The notes under the pieces were generated by a model. That model was not told the origin of the DNA. It saw nothing but the letters and a program-made list of their open reading frames with translations, and searched no databases. A stretch of 64,000 nucleotides of DNA from Isoetes taiwanensis (lineage: Eukaryota > Streptophyta > Lycopodiopsida > Isoetales > Isoetaceae), in the NCBI GenBank assembly GCA_021234155.1, contig JAJEKV010000039.1:8567077-8631076 (forward strand), given 5' to 3'. Of the stretch, positions 45,131-57,249 are shown one piece after another. Each line of letters starts with the position of its first letter. Position 1 is the stretch's first letter. A program made the position numbers and the translations under genes.

Positions 45131-45706
45131 TGTTAGAAATAAGCAGTGAATAGAACCAATATCATGTAACAATGTTAGATTTTCTTGGATTGATAATCAT
45201 CTATGTGTAAGAAACACCTCAATCTAATAGCATAAGATGATTTTACATTCAACTCAACAAAAAACCAATCGTATAACACTAGCCAAGTCACTTCTTCAAC
45301 TTATCATTAACATTGGCAATTATGACCATTGAAAATAATCTTAGCATTACTGTTCATATGAGATCGATGAGGATACTGTAGCTTCAAACTTCAAATAGGT
45401 CATTCAATTTCAAATCGATTCATACCTGCTTCACGATTGCTCCTGCTAATTTCCAAAATGAATACTCAACCTCTGTATTACATCTTTATTTATCTTTGCA
45501 GTCCGACGGTCAAGCCAGACTGCCGATTGGCTCTTCATGTCTTCGTCATACTGAATCGATTCATTTGAACCGAAATTGGCTCCATTGACAGGTGCTTTAG
45601 GTGCTCAAACTTCTTAGGTGCTTTAGGTGCTTTAGGTGCTATCTCAACTTTGTCACCGAATTTCCTTGAATATTTTCCCATCTCAATTATGGCATGTATT
45701 CTAACA
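45131..45706 (-). repeat. Copia 5' LTR (right)
   Basis: Near-identical partner of 40,321-40,895. It would contain the promoter for minus-strand transcription. A small tandem GGTGCTTTA repeat near 45,593-45,640 is present in both LTRs. Confidence 0.95.
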
Positions 45707-46070
45707 ACTCGCAATGTTACCTGCATACCCATTTGCTTATGAAAAGGCGCAGACTCATTGCCTCTATTCGCACAGGTGCACACCATCTTTGGATTGAGAT
45801 GAGCAGATAGATTGGTAAGCCACGCCAGACCAGGATTTGTCATTGAGGATGGGTGTCACACCCTTCAAAGCTGTCCAACATATGATCAAATCTAGATGCG
45901 CCATGCTGAGTTGGTCAGGTCTGGCCAACCGCTACATGTGATATTGAGCACAGCTTCCGTACGGATGCTAGGATCATACCTTCAGGAGGTCATGGATATG
46001 CAAGAACAGCTATGTCCTCAGACACACACTTGATATGTACATATATCTGTTATATATATACAATTATTTG
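45707..46070 (+). mobile_element. LINE fragment, right part (C-terminal region and 3' UTR start)
   Basis: Resumes the LINE interrupted at 40,320. ACTCATTGCCTCTATTCGCA at about 45,750 corresponds to ACTCATTGCCTCCATTCGCG at about 34,661 in the GC-rich copy. The AT-rich end near 46,020-46,070 resembles the 3' UTR start of that copy. The terminal GACGATAAAA motif is missing. Confidence 0.75.
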
Positions 46071-46790
46071 AATCTAGACGCCGAGGTGTCGCCGTCTGGA
46101 CGGTTTAGATTGTGAGATCCAACGGTCATGACGAAGCCACCTCAATCCACCCAAGCACCCCCTTATATATAAGACATTGAGGTGTCGCCGTCTCCACCGT
46201 CCATGTTTGAGATCGATGGTTTGGATCAAAAGCCCTTTCTTTGGGGCTTTTAATCTAGACCGTCGAAAATGCTGGATTAATGGTCAAGATTTAGCCCCGA
46301 ATATTAAATGCAATAAATGCTGAGGTGGCAAGAAAAATTAATGACCGTCAAGCAGGCCCTTATTTGATGCCTTTGATCTATACCATTAGAATTTGTGATT
46401 TAATCTGGGACGTTGGCTTATTTGAGCATTTAATCTCTTTACATTTATCCAAGGGTTACCATTAATGGTCGTGCACAGAAATTAAAAATTCCGTGACCCA
46501 ATCGATCTGTTGGCCGATCCGTTCCTCTTTGAGCTATTCTTCCGGCCGAGATATTCTGTGGAGATGGCAAATCCACTATTGGCCCATGCGCTGGCCCTTT
46601 TTTTCTTATGAAGATCGTGGCTCCATCAACCAGCCGTCTGAATCTCAACTATCAGCTTGCCGACTGGGTAAAACTTCGAGCAGAGCTTTTGCTTTCTTGG
46701 TATTGTCTTTGGTTGTATTTCTTTGCATGATGCTTGAAGGTGGGCGCTTATTTACGCTCAGGCCTGTAATCTAGGATTTGGGAACCAGAA
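46071..46790. other. Intergenic sequence with a short dispersed repeat
   Basis: GAGGTGTCGCCGTCT occurs at about 46,082 and again at about 46,172 in otherwise unassigned sequence. No gene is recognised. Confidence 0.4.
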
Positions 46791-46794
46791 CAAA

Positions 46795-47673
46795 ATGTTG
46801 TCTTTATGCACAAAATGGGTGGAGTTCTGCAAACCGGCAATGGGCCAAAATGGAGAAAATCTTGAAAGCAGAAGCATTTTCGATCCACAGAGTTTTTTTA
46901 GGGAAGAAATTGGTAATCCATTTGAGGATGCATGCCAATCGAATATAAGTTGCGAATCTTCGTCCGAGGGGAAGAAACGAAGCTCAAAGCAGCAGAGAAA
47001 AAAGAGGAAAATAGGTGCACATGGAGGAGTAAATGCCTGTGCAGAGCGTGGGCTTGGTGTTGGTAGATTTGTAGTGGCTTCTGCAACTGATAGATTCACG
47101 TCATTTTTCTTGCTTTTTGCTTGCTTTGGTTGGTTCAGTGCTTGGTCCAAGTTGAAGATGGTGGCTTGACTGATGAAAACCAATGAAAAGCAATGGCTTG
47201 ATCCTGATCTTGAAGACGAAGGTACCAGTAGATTGGATCGAGTATGTAATCATGCAAGAAATCCTATGGATTTGCTTCTGTTTTCTTTTCTTTTGAGAAT
47301 GAAAAGTGCATTCGGATTTGAAGAATGGTGCGAACAATTTAAAACAAAAAAACCTAGTGAATCTTATCTTGTTCATGACTGACGATCTCCACTTTTTGGG
47401 TCTTTCCAGGATACTCAAGAAGACGTGCATCATCGGTTAGAACTTCTGCAGGACTTGATACCGAACGGTCATAATGTAATGCCCGTGTGTTGTCTTTCTT
47501 TCGATTGTTTGCAAACATAAAATGGACAGCGTAGGAAGAAAAAAGATGCCCTTTTTTTTTCATATCTTGACTCTATCTCACGTGATGGATACTGGGCTGT
47601 GCAGCTCGAGAAGGAGGCAATGCTGGAGGTTGCTATTGATTACGTGAAGTCTCTCGAGATGAAGATTAAAGTG
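46795..47673 (+). pseudogene. bHLH-like gene fragment (helix-loop-helix exons)
   Basis: An N-terminal open exon (from 46,795) carries SSEGKKRSSKQQRKKRKIG, a nuclear-localisation-like stretch. After a TTTCCAG acceptor (about 47,409) a short exon gives DTQEDVHHRLELLQDLIPNG, resembling helix 1 of RSL/LRL-type bHLH factors. After a further intron ending GTGCAG, LEKEAMLEVAIDYVKSLEMK resembles helix 2 (ML..AI.YVK.L). The residues before helix 1 lack the expected basic E-box contacts, so it is either a degenerate gene or a non-DNA-binding HLH. The N-terminal exon may not belong to it. Confidence 0.5.
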
Positions 47674-47679
47674 AGAGCA

Positions 47680-48635
47680 GTCCTTCGTTTCCATATTTCT
47701 TAACGAAATTCTTTTGTTAGAATATCCTATATGTCGGCCTCACCATGTTTGATCCAGCATTGGGTATGCGTCATTTACGCTATGATTTAGATACATGTCC
47801 ATTTTTTTCCTCTAAAACTGATGATTCGTATATGATTTATACATGCCTAGATTGGAAGGGACATGGTTGCTCAGAAAAGCAGGAAAAAGATGCAAGGGCG
47901 GCCATCTATAGACTATTGTATCTATGCAATGAGCTTTGTCACCTCCAACAAGTACATTCGGTTAAACCTTGCCTGTATATTAATAGTGATGGTAAGTCTA
48001 CATGCATGATTTAAGCATTAATTTCCAGATGACAATGCAGCTAAGTTGTGCGCGCAGATTGAAGTTCGCAGATTGAAGTTGATGTGCAAAAGTTTGGGAG
48101 GGCAGAAAGCGTCCAAAGTCTTTTGATGAAGAAAGCTTCTGCCTTACATGCGACAATGCTGGTGATGGGTGGGTCACATCGCTTGGCGCATTTTCTTTGG
48201 TATATCGGTGTTTTTGTTCTCCAATACCTTATGGTTCTTAACTATTCACACTTAGACATCTACTTATGAACAAACATAAACTCCTACACTGTTCTTTGTT
48301 GATAGTAACGCAGGATTTATTGCATTGCAAATTTCCTATATATTAAATAAAATATGACTATTTACGACTTTACGAGCTCATGATATGGTTCATGCCTGCA
48401 TTGTGCTAGAAGGAATCTCATCATTTCTAGGATTGAATTACAAAGTTGCTAATCTTCTGCCAATGGCATATGTTTGTACATTCTTATGATGATGTCAAGT
48501 TTGCAAAAAAGGAGGCAATGCACAGTGTTTCAGGGAGTTCTCGGTCAAAATGGTGTGCTGTTTTTCCATTCTGGTGCACTTGAAGAACAGAGAAGAGTTT
48601 GTCTTCTAAATTTTTATATTTGCACCACATACAGC
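47680..48635. other. Unassigned sequence with possible short exon
   Basis: A plus-strand frame around 48,084-48,180 reads AESVQSLLMKKASALHATML, faintly similar to the C-terminal part of universal-stress-protein folds. The match is too short to call. An upstream frame at 47,745-48,012 is unassigned. Confidence 0.25.
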
Positions 48636-48639
48636 CATG

Positions 48640-48838
48640 ATTCCTAAACAATCTCGAAACTGACCAATAACTTCAGGGATCATTCCTGAGAACTGATTGG
48701 AATTTACAACAAGCGCAAGAAGGCCTTTGCAGTTACCTAGCTGTGAAGGCAAAGCAGAGATGTTGTTTCCACCTAGAAGCAGATGTTGGAGGGACTTGAG
48801 CTGCCCAAGATCGTCATTTGCAAGCTAGAGGCCATCTA
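48640..48838 (-). pseudogene. Leucine-rich-repeat fragment (LRR receptor kinase-like)
   Basis: The minus strand reads LGQLKSLQHLLLGGNNISAL then PSQLGNCKGLLALVVNSNQF and SGMIPEVIGQF, at least two plant-type extracellular LRR units (LxxLxLxxNxxxGxIPxxxG). No signal peptide, kinase or further repeats adjoin. A stop precedes it (DGL then TAG). It is an isolated relic. Confidence 0.75.
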
Positions 48839-48839
48839 C

Positions 48840-49455
48840 CAAATGCTAAAAGGTTACTTCAGAATTTCAACCGTTGATTTTTACACCGGCCACAACACAT
48901 AAGCTTACACAAAATGTAATGCTATTGGGTTTTGCTAAACTGAGAAAGATCAATAACCCCAGAAAAATGTCATTCTTTGGAATGCCAAAATTGCATCCTG
49001 TGCACAACATGGTAAATTGGAATAAACACAATATATGCATTGCATAAGCTCTAAGCAAGACGAGGCCACCTTTCCAAGCGGCATGTTATATTCATGCATT
49101 ACACATGCATCCATACTATTGTTTTAAATTGTGGATCTAAATCATACGTCCCTATTCAGAATGTCGTTATCGATATGTATGCCCAATGTGGAAATAGTTT
49201 AATCTAAATTTAGCTTGATTTTTTTTTTAATTTCTCTGTACCCAATGGGATACAGTCTCTGATTTCTAACATTCTTGCTAAATGCAAAACTATCAGTTCG
49301 CGTGTGGATTTTAACTTCTTGCTTGATTTTCATTGCTGTAGTGTAATCTATCTTAGGAGCTTGCTATGAAAAAAGACGGGTACGTGTATGATTCAAACTA
49401 TCTATACATTTTCGTTTCATTCCATTTTATTTTATCCCATTGATAGTACAAAGAC
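48840..49455. other. Intergenic sequence, no gene recognised
   Basis: AT-rich, with short frames only, leading into a long TA microsatellite. Confidence 0.4.
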
Positions 49456-49456
49456 T

Positions 49457-49835
<379 letters not shown>

Positions 49836-49839
49836 CACT

Positions 49840-50060
49840 TCCCATTCAAAATGATCTAGCAAAAGAATCATTCCAATGTTATCAATCCCAACTTCCAATT
49901 CCAGATGTTTCAAGCTAGTAGCTAAGAAATTAAATATGTTACTGGCACGCAGACCTTCTGGGTCGTCAAAATATTCTAGCACCACATTCCCCCTAATTGC
50001 TATCACCCTTTCAGTGTTAGATGCAAGGATAGGGTCAAAGTTGTATACTTTAAATATGAA
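49840..50060 (-). other. Exon-like open frame, unidentified
   Basis: The minus strand encodes YNFDPILASNTERVIAIRGN, then VVLEYFDDPEGL, LATSLKHLELEVGIDNIGMI and FEWEVKE before a stop. Protein-like composition suggests a real gene end, but I do not recognise it. It abuts a T-run (50,096-50,120) and GGCAAAAATATGCATTTTAT, reminiscent of LINE tails. Confidence 0.35.
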
Positions 50061-50199
50061 AAAAGTATGAAACGCATGAAACTCCCCCTCTTTTTTTTCT
50101 CCCTTTTTTTTTTTTTTGGCAAAAATATGCATTTTATACGTAAAAAAAGGGGGAAGCCAGTAGAAAGTGCCGCGACCGCGAAAGTTCAGTGACATATCC

Positions 50200-51660
50200 G
50201 CATATGAATCATGGTGTCCGCATTTTTTGCTTCTACAAATGCGCCATCTGCAGAGTTGGCGGTCGTATTTCTAATTGTTCGCAGACACCTTGTGGATGTG
50301 GCATCCGCGGGAACCATAGACGCGACTGCGGATTGCAGGTTACATAGACTGCACAGAATGCCAGCTACCACGAGATGCGTGCTTGCAGCCACAAAGAAAT
50401 TATGCGACCGTACTCTGCAGTCAATGCAGATGTTGAAGTTATCGCGTTTGCTTGCTGCACAAACGCGGCTACAAGGGTGGGATTTTTTATAATGGGTGGT
50501 GGACAATGGTATTCTTCGACGAACGTGAAGAAGCTATACAAAATGTCATTTGGGTCGATCCAGCAATCGACTAAGTGCGTTTGGATTGCTGCATTGATCG
50601 ATTGATCAACCACTTGAGAGACACTTGAAGCGGGATCGATAATCTTCTTGCTGGATCTCTACAAGCCTACCGACAATCTCTTCCCCGGATCCCTACTAGC
50701 CTACCATCTACATACTTCACTTCTGATTCTATAATTTATTTCTAATTCATTTGATCTATTGTTGACCCCTTTTTCAATTCACACATCAATCATTCATGAA
50801 GAGTTTGTTGTATTTCACAATGTAGGAGTTTGCCCAGGTGATAGGGGTTGAGTAAACTGCAGTTTCATTCAAATCCTTGCGATATAGCACTGAAAGATTG
50901 CGCACAGCAAGTGAGGTCTCCTATAGTCTCAACACCCATGCCGTCGAGAGGAGGCTCTGTCATGGCCTACTCAAGCATGAGATGAAGGCTTCTATAATGG
51001 AGATAATGAAGATACTTGTTCACGAGCAGTCTGCAAATGCCATACTCCAGAAATTGAGCAAGAAACTCACAGATGTATATAAAGATAGGCTTCATTTACT
51101 GCAGCTAATGCTCGTAAACGAGCATCAAGAATGGCAATGCGCATCTTAAGTGGGTCACCGCATAACATACATGAGTTGTTGGTCATGTCAGATAGTTGCA
51201 AGCATGTTGCCGAGTTGCCACCCGGATGGTATACATCTGTCCTGGTGTGACTGTATACAATCATCCGAACTTGAATTCCATGCTATAATATAAAATATAA
51301 ATACATAGCACTTATCAATTTGTTATAATGTATGTCATTGCCTACATGCATTCCATGTCCAGTCCTTATCCAATTGTGAGAAGTCCCACAGTGATCTTAG
51401 CCTTAGATGATCAAGAACTATCGGCAGCCTTTCTTGACGCATGTTACTGTTTGTCCCTTCGCGTGCTGCAAATCTTGTCGTATTGCACGTGAGGGGGTCA
51501 AACAGTCATGGACCACTCAAAAGAGGGGTGGTCTAGATGAAGGTTCACAAGACACGCGATGGCCGACTGCAGTTTGAAATATGAACTGTATACGGGCATA
51601 TGCAGCCATGCGAAATAGAAGAGTGACCATTGTTACATCCATTCAAAAATCACACAAGGT
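50200..51660. other. Unassigned sequence
   Basis: Open frames on both strands at 50,186-50,610 and 50,877-51,149 show no family motif. A CTACTAGCCTACC / CTACAAGCCTACC pair near 50,660-50,705 is a small local repeat. Confidence 0.35.
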
Positions 51661-51671
51661 CTAGCAGAGAA

Positions 51672-52900
51672 TAAATTGTAAAGAACCATTAAGCTACATT
51701 TTCTCAGAGACAATAGAATAGAGTACTCAAAAATCTTGTCACCTCCACCTTTAGAAGGAATGAGTTTTGCTCCACCTCGTCTTCGGAGCCACTTTATGTA
51801 AAGCAAATAACTAAGCTACATTGACCCAAAGAGACATTCAAAGGGAGGTGGAGCAAAGCTCTCTCTTTGTAAATGAGGCAACAAAAGTTCCCAGAAATCT
51901 CAATTGTTACCCCTGGAAAAATGCAGCCTAGTTAATTGTTTGTATTCACTCCCTTTACACTAGTGTTAATCAAAGCGACTTGTCCAAAACCTTGTTAATT
52001 GCAGGCGACGAAAGGACCGAGGTTTTCACATGCTTCAATGAATTCATCTCTTTGTAAGGAGCTAAGCTGTATTGACCCAGAGAGATAAATACCAAAAACA
52101 TGTGGGAAAACTCGCTACAATCCAAAAGAAGGTAAGTTGAGAACTTGAGATACATTAAAGATGAATACAAACACAAAAAATATAGCCATACCTCCTTCAT
52201 TATTAAAGCATAGATTATCCAAGTATAATGTATTCTCGAAAGAGGGCTGGCTACAATTTTTACATTTGTGTCCATCCTTAAAGTATATGCGTTATTTCAC
52301 AAGATATACGATGGTCGACTGCAGTTTGAAATATATGAACTATAAACGGGCACATATCATGCTATGCACTGCGTGCATTTCAGAGACATCAATTCTTAGC
52401 TCCATAACCTTCTTTGCAGTGAGCACAATGATTCCAATCATAGTGCTCAAAGGAAAGCAAGTTGTGAGGGTAAGTCCTGAAGCCATTGAAATATCACACT
52501 GGAGCATTGAACTTGGAAACTCGACCAAAGAGAATCACAAAGAACCACTAAGCTGCATTATTTTGAACTTGAAAACTGCTTTAAAAAGAATTGCAAAGAA
52601 GCACTAAGCTGCATTATCTCAGGGAAACAATAAAATAGAGTATTCGAAAAACTTGTTACCTCCATATGCAACCTACCACAACCTTAAAGTGAAGACGTCT
52701 TCCAATTTCAAGTCATAGTGTTGCTCAAGCTTCTCCATCACTTCAAAGAAATAAAGTGTTTTGAGATTTCCCAACCCTTGCTTTCCTCTCTCTCTAAATA
52801 ATTGAGTCTAGGAAGTGACTAAGCGATGCTGATCCAGAGAGGAGAGGAAAGAAAGATTAGGAAATCTTGCTGACTTTAATCTGAGGCATCAAATCAAAGA
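51672..52900 (-). repeat. Degenerate internally repeated region, possibly LRR-coding
   Basis: A roughly 75-bp segment with AAGAACCATTAAGCTACAT (about 51,680) recurs near 52,590. Segments containing TTGACCCAGAGAGATA recur near 51,820, 52,073 and 52,830. A TTTTCACATGCTTCAATGAA type block occurs near 52,024 and 52,940. On the minus strand some units read SLGQYSLAPYKEMNSLKHVK, vaguely like the LRRs of NBS-LRR proteins. No NB-ARC motif was found. Confidence 0.35.
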
Positions 52901-53039
52901 GAGTCATTGAAACCCTTGTTACATCTGGCCAGAAGAACCGATATTTTCATCTGCTCCAATTGCTTTGGAACATGCCTGACTACACGAGTTTCAAAGCCCA
53001 TAGGCATCAATATATCTCAGCACATGCAGCTTTATCTCT

Positions 53040-54581
53040 GTTCATGCATCTCAGGGCCATCAACAGGGTGGGGGAGCCTTCCATTCAGCCCTTGAACCTC
53101 GCACCCCTCAATACAAGGGTAGAACAGGGCCAAATACATAAGCTTGATGCCTCGGAGTACGTCTACCACGGCACATCTGTGGGGGCACTTCAAATCGAAG
53201 AAGACTAAGAAGAGGAAGGGGATGACGATTAGGAGGAGGAGAGCAGGCTAGCATCAAGGATGGAGAGGCGGATAACAAGGCACGATGAAGATATCAAGAG
53301 GGCCAATGAACCACTTATTGGCAGCACGGCCCTATCTTCGATGATCGAAGGGGAGGAATATCTTTTTACCAATGACATCCTCTATCTCCCATACTGCATA
53401 GAAGAGGGACTCAGGATCGACGAACTCATGGGATTGATTGCAGAGGGGCAGCAGAAGGACCTCATCGACTACTCCTACCAAGAAGTTCCAAGGGAGGTAG
53501 CAGAACGACATTCGCATGCCGGTTAGTAGTACATAAGGCAGATGTATCACCACTAGCCGCCAGCTATTCAGGAGGAGGAGTTTCAAGAAATTCAAAGCAG
53601 GCTGTATAAACCAGGGAGAGGCCCAAGCTCTAGACAACCCGTTCGAGCACGAAGCATGGGGGAGGGGTCCAACAGCATCAACTTAGACAATGCAACCACC
53701 ATGTGGAAGGACCATGAAGACCTCTTAGCAATAGACACCTACAGTGAAGCGGCAAAAAGAAAGGGTACAGCATTGCAGTCGATGGCACCCCAGAGGGGGA
53801 AGGCCCTTCGATACTATCTCCCAATCCTAAGCCAAGGCCATATGATAGTATTCCACAGGGATTTCAGCCCACGAGGAGAGGAGTCTGTGGCACTTCTGAT
53901 TGCACTTACATGGTTCAGCCAGCATGCCAAGATGAGGGAGATCACGGATCACGTTATCCTCTTCAAAAGCTCTGTGGCACTCTACAACCTCGACTTCGTC
54001 AGGGATCATCTAAGGGACGCGCCTTTGACAGTAGTAGTGGCGGCCTGACAGAAGAGGCAGGGGAGGACCTCATTAACCGGCTCCAAATGTTGATTCTTGC
54101 TCGAATGACATTCCCCATGCCAGTACACATTATTAGGGCGAGACGCCATGGCATCCAACGCCCAGACTGCCCATGGGTAGTCACGTTCACAGTACGAGAT
54201 GCGCAAGTGAAAGCAGCCATCCTGCGCCTGGGTAGGCAGCTAAAGGGAACCGCCCTGTATGTTGACCGAGACCTGACCCCGACCCAACAAGAAGACTGCA
54301 GGCACGAGTTGGCCAAAGTCAAAAGCATTCGCAGACAGAGAGGAGCTGCAGGACTGATTCGGGGCAAGATGCAAATTTTCCGGCCGCCAAATGCTGCTAC
54401 GAATCCTGCTAACCCTCCAGCAGCCCCTAGCCAGGCCACTGCTTCGCCTGCTACAACCGCACGCCCTGCTCAAGTTGCCTCACCTTCTATTGCTCGCACA
54501 TCTCAGGCTGCTTCCACTTCTGCCATCCCCCCTTCTGCTGTCGCCACTGAATCTCCACCTGCCGCCCCTGCCAACAAATAG
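53040..54581 (+). pseudogene. LINE ORF1 (RNA-binding region and P/A-rich tail)
   Basis: Successive frames give MERRITRHDEDIKRANEPLI (53,260), ALRYYLPILSQGHMIVFHRD (about 53,800) and an L1-ORF1-like region. The last includes RMTFPMPVHIIRARRHGIQR, VVTFTVRDAQVKAAI and RDLTPTQQEDCRHELAKVKS (53,910-54,581). A tail rich in P, A, S and T ends PANK at TAG 54,579-54,581. It is the AT-richer counterpart of 30,060-31,693. Two or three frameshifts or stops break it. Confidence 0.6.
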
Positions 54582-54800
54582 GAATTGTGCCTCTGCATGG
54601 TCTCCTGGAATTGTTGGGGCTTCCCATGGCAGAAGGGAGATAGTCTCAACTCAGTTGCCGAAGACATGGATCTCATCTTCCTCATGGAAACATGGGAGCA
54701 TGCAGGACACATGATACCCCACTTGCCAGGATACCAGCACTACTCAATCTTCAATGATTGCACTCCCACCCCCTCAAATGGCTCGAGCATTACAAGGGGG
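54582..54800 (+). pseudogene. LINE endonuclease N-terminus, truncated
   Basis: In frame after the ORF1 stop: ELCLCMVSWNCWGFPW then MDLIFLMETWEH, ending after about 70 codons. The first ATG (54,597-54,599) lies 15 nt after the TAG in the same frame. Homology stops near 54,780-54,800, followed by a short unrelated reading frame (NVGKGLRLKDVKNFFKPM, to 54,890) and AT-rich sequence. Confidence 0.75.
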
Positions 54801-54899
54801 ATCATCCAGAAATATTCTGCGCAATGTCGGCAAGGGTCTTCGACTCAAGGACGTGAAGAATTTCTTCAAGCCTATGAAGAAATCTCGACGATAGAACCT

Positions 54900-55130
54900 T
54901 TAATGTATTAATATGTACCAACATGTTTTAAATCTCATGTACTATTATCTGTCTTCTATATAATATTTCAAGCTTCCAATTGTATGATGATGTTCTCAAC
55001 TAATATAATTCATTGTTAACTTATAAGTTATGTTTCAACTTGATTTCTTTTATGGCTAACAATAATTAACACATAAATGACATCATGATGTATAACTTTG
55101 AATAACAACCGTGGTAACTAATACGTGCAG
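54900..55130. other. AT-rich spacer before the Gypsy element
   Basis: No coding signal and no recognisable LTR end or primer binding site, so the Gypsy 5' boundary could not be set. Confidence 0.35.
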
Positions 55131-55139
55131 TCAGGAATT

Positions 55140-55891
55140 CCAGCCCAGGAATTCCGGCTCCCAAGATCAGGGCAGACAACAACAGTGGCAACCTAGAAAC
55201 CTTTTCGGTTAAGAACATAACAAGGAACAAGATATGACGGCTAAAGCTATCAACGAAAGGCTAGTCCAAATGCGTAACCAGATGCAACAACTAATACAGT
55301 GGCCCACACCTCTGAGTCATGCACAGGAATATGGACCAATGCCGCCTCCACCACCGAGAGGACCAGACGAAGCTCCTCAACCAGAGCAGGAAGAAGTCCA
55401 TGTGCCTGAGAAGAACAGAAAGAGAAAAAAAAAAGGGAAGTAGGAGGAGCCCAAGTCTTTCTAGCTGCCGGTCAGACACTACAGGAAATGGATCTCGAAG
55501 CAGTTCTGAAAGTGAGTCAGACACCTCACAAGGCAGGGACAGGAATCGTAAGACAGGAGACTATCAGAAGAAAGTGGATAGTGCAATGAGTAGCATATGG
55601 AAAACCTAGAAGTTGGGTCAATTCTCAACGAAAGACAGGTCTGGAATGGAAGCGGAAGCTTGGTTAGACGAGATGGAGGAATTTGGGAACTCATACGGCA
55701 TGAAAGATAAGGACATAGGAAAGGTGGCGACATCAAACCTGATTGGACCAGCCTGGATTTGGTGGAAGGGATATGCCAAGTCAAACAAGCTGAGAAGGAA
55801 CAATTGCAAATTTAAAACCTTCAGTAAGGCTTTTCACAAGCACTACGTCCCAAGGTCGCACATCAGCAGGCAGATTCAACAGTTCTATAGG
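55140..55891 (+). pseudogene. Gypsy gag, 5' part
   Basis: INERLVQMRNQMQQLIQ and a PPPPPRGPDEAPQ linker are followed by GMEAEAWLDEMEEFGNSYGM, then IGPAWIWWKGYAKSN and KAFHKHYVPRSHISRQIQQF, the Gypsy capsid layout. Stops between 55,441 and 55,610 break the frame before the CACTA insertion at 55,892. Confidence 0.75.
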
Positions 55892-55909
55892 CACTACCAG
55901 AGAACAGTG

Positions 55910-56560
55910 ATTTATTGTCACTTTTTTTGTCACTAAAATATTGTGTCCAAAAACTGATATAAAAGTGACAATAAAAATGACAAAAATTGTGAAATCCAAA
56001 TGACAATAAATGTGACAATAGAGCGATGCAATAGTGACAAAAGAAAGTGACAAAATGATGGTGTAAATGTGACTATAATGTGACAATAGAATGATATGGT
56101 TTTGACAAAACCATATGTCAAAAATTTGACAATAAATTGACTTAATACTGACAAGAGTAATGACAAACAAATGCTATAAGTCTGACTATAATGTCTTTGA
56201 CAAAGTTTTGACAAAACTGTGTGCCAAAAATGTGTCAAATAGACTGACTTTAGAATGACAAAAGCAGTGACAAAGAAATTATATAAATTTGACCATAGTG
56301 TGACAATAAAATGTCATAACTTTGACAAAGATGTTGGAGAAAAAGTGGCACAAATGTGTCAATAGTGTGCAAATAGAATGCCTGAAATGTGACAAAAGGG
56401 AGAGAATAAGGTGACAAAAAAGTGAATATAAGTTAGACAATAAGTTGGCATCAAAGTGTCAATACGACGACAATAAAATAACAATAAATAGATTTTGAAG
56501 TGACAATAGGATGACAAATAAGTGCCAATAAACTAACTTTAAAGTGACAAGCTGATAAGA
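55910..56560. repeat. CACTA left subterminal repeat region
   Basis: Dozens of GTGACAATA / TGACAAAA variants at irregular 10-25 bp spacing on both strands. It mirrors the right subterminal region at 59,880-60,590. Confidence 0.85.
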
Positions 56561-56585
56561 AATTATTCAAGAAGTCAAGATATCA

Positions 56586-57242
56586 TCAATCATCTTCTTG
56601 ATCATCATTGTTAGGCTCTAATGTAGTAGTATCAATCATACGTCTGCGCCTGGCTACAACATGGACTACAATCCACCATGTTGGGTTAACAGGGTTTTCA
56701 AAAAAGAAAACCTGTTCAACTTGTTTAGGGTAAACAAACGGTTCATTCATCTCTCCAAGAACCTGTGTTGAATCAATTTGGTAGAAACCTGAAGGATGTG
56801 ATCTCATGGTCTTATTTCTGCCTCTATAAACAACTTTGAACCATTTTGTCCTCAAGATGGTTACATGAAATGAACGGAAGTCAACATCAATAATATCAGT
56901 AATTTGCCCAATATAATTAAGGTCACCGGTAATAGGTTGTCGATTACGTTGACTGGCTTGACTTTTTTGTTCAAATTGAGAAGCAATTCCACAGTCATAT
57001 GTCAAGCGACCTTTGTCGACCTCTATAGTCCGAAGATAGTTTCCATAAGCCTACATTGAATTGTGAAAATGAGCCTGCACTTTAGAAGGATACGAGAAAT
57101 GAATCATATGTATGTAACACATATTGACAATAAATAGAAAATTGTACCTTTTTAACACATCCAAGTGCAATGTTGAAGTCATCCTTTGGAACATCCTCTC
57201 CTTTATCTCGTGCATCTTCCATTGCTTCAAACAATTAATCAC
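56586..57242 (-). pseudogene. CACTA transposase C-terminal fragment (DUF4216)
   Basis: The minus strand 57,005-56,586 encodes GDLNYIGQITDIIDVDFRSF, LRTKWFKVVYRGRNKT, EPFVYPKQVEQVFFFENP and TWWIVVHVVARRRR, the DUF4216 domain at the C-terminus of plant TNP2-type transposases. The frame ends in NNDDQEDD. Upstream, after a TTCAATGTAG acceptor at about 57,053, AYGNYLRTIEVDKGRLTYD joins in frame. The catalytic DDE core is absent, so the protein cannot transpose the element. Confidence 0.8.
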
Positions 57243-57249
57243 GAGTCAT

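Larger units (their letters stand above)
40321..45706 (-). mobile_element. Ty1/Copia LTR retrotransposon, complete, inserted in a LINE
   Basis: LTRs of 575 and 576 bp (40,321-40,895 and 45,131-45,706) start TGTTAGAAAT and end ATTCTAACA. They flank a minus-strand gag-protease-integrase-RT-RNase H interior. ACTCG at 40,316-40,320 and 45,707-45,711 is the 5-bp target duplication. The LTRs differ at only about three positions, which implies a recent insertion. Yet the interior has several frameshifts and stops. Either the copy moved using proteins supplied in trans, or the sequence contains errors. Confidence 0.95.

Noticed and set aside
53910-54581. Independent host gene with an Ala/Pro-rich C-terminus
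   Set aside because: It ends directly in front of a LINE endonuclease and matches the layout of ORF1 in the 30-31.7 kb copy.
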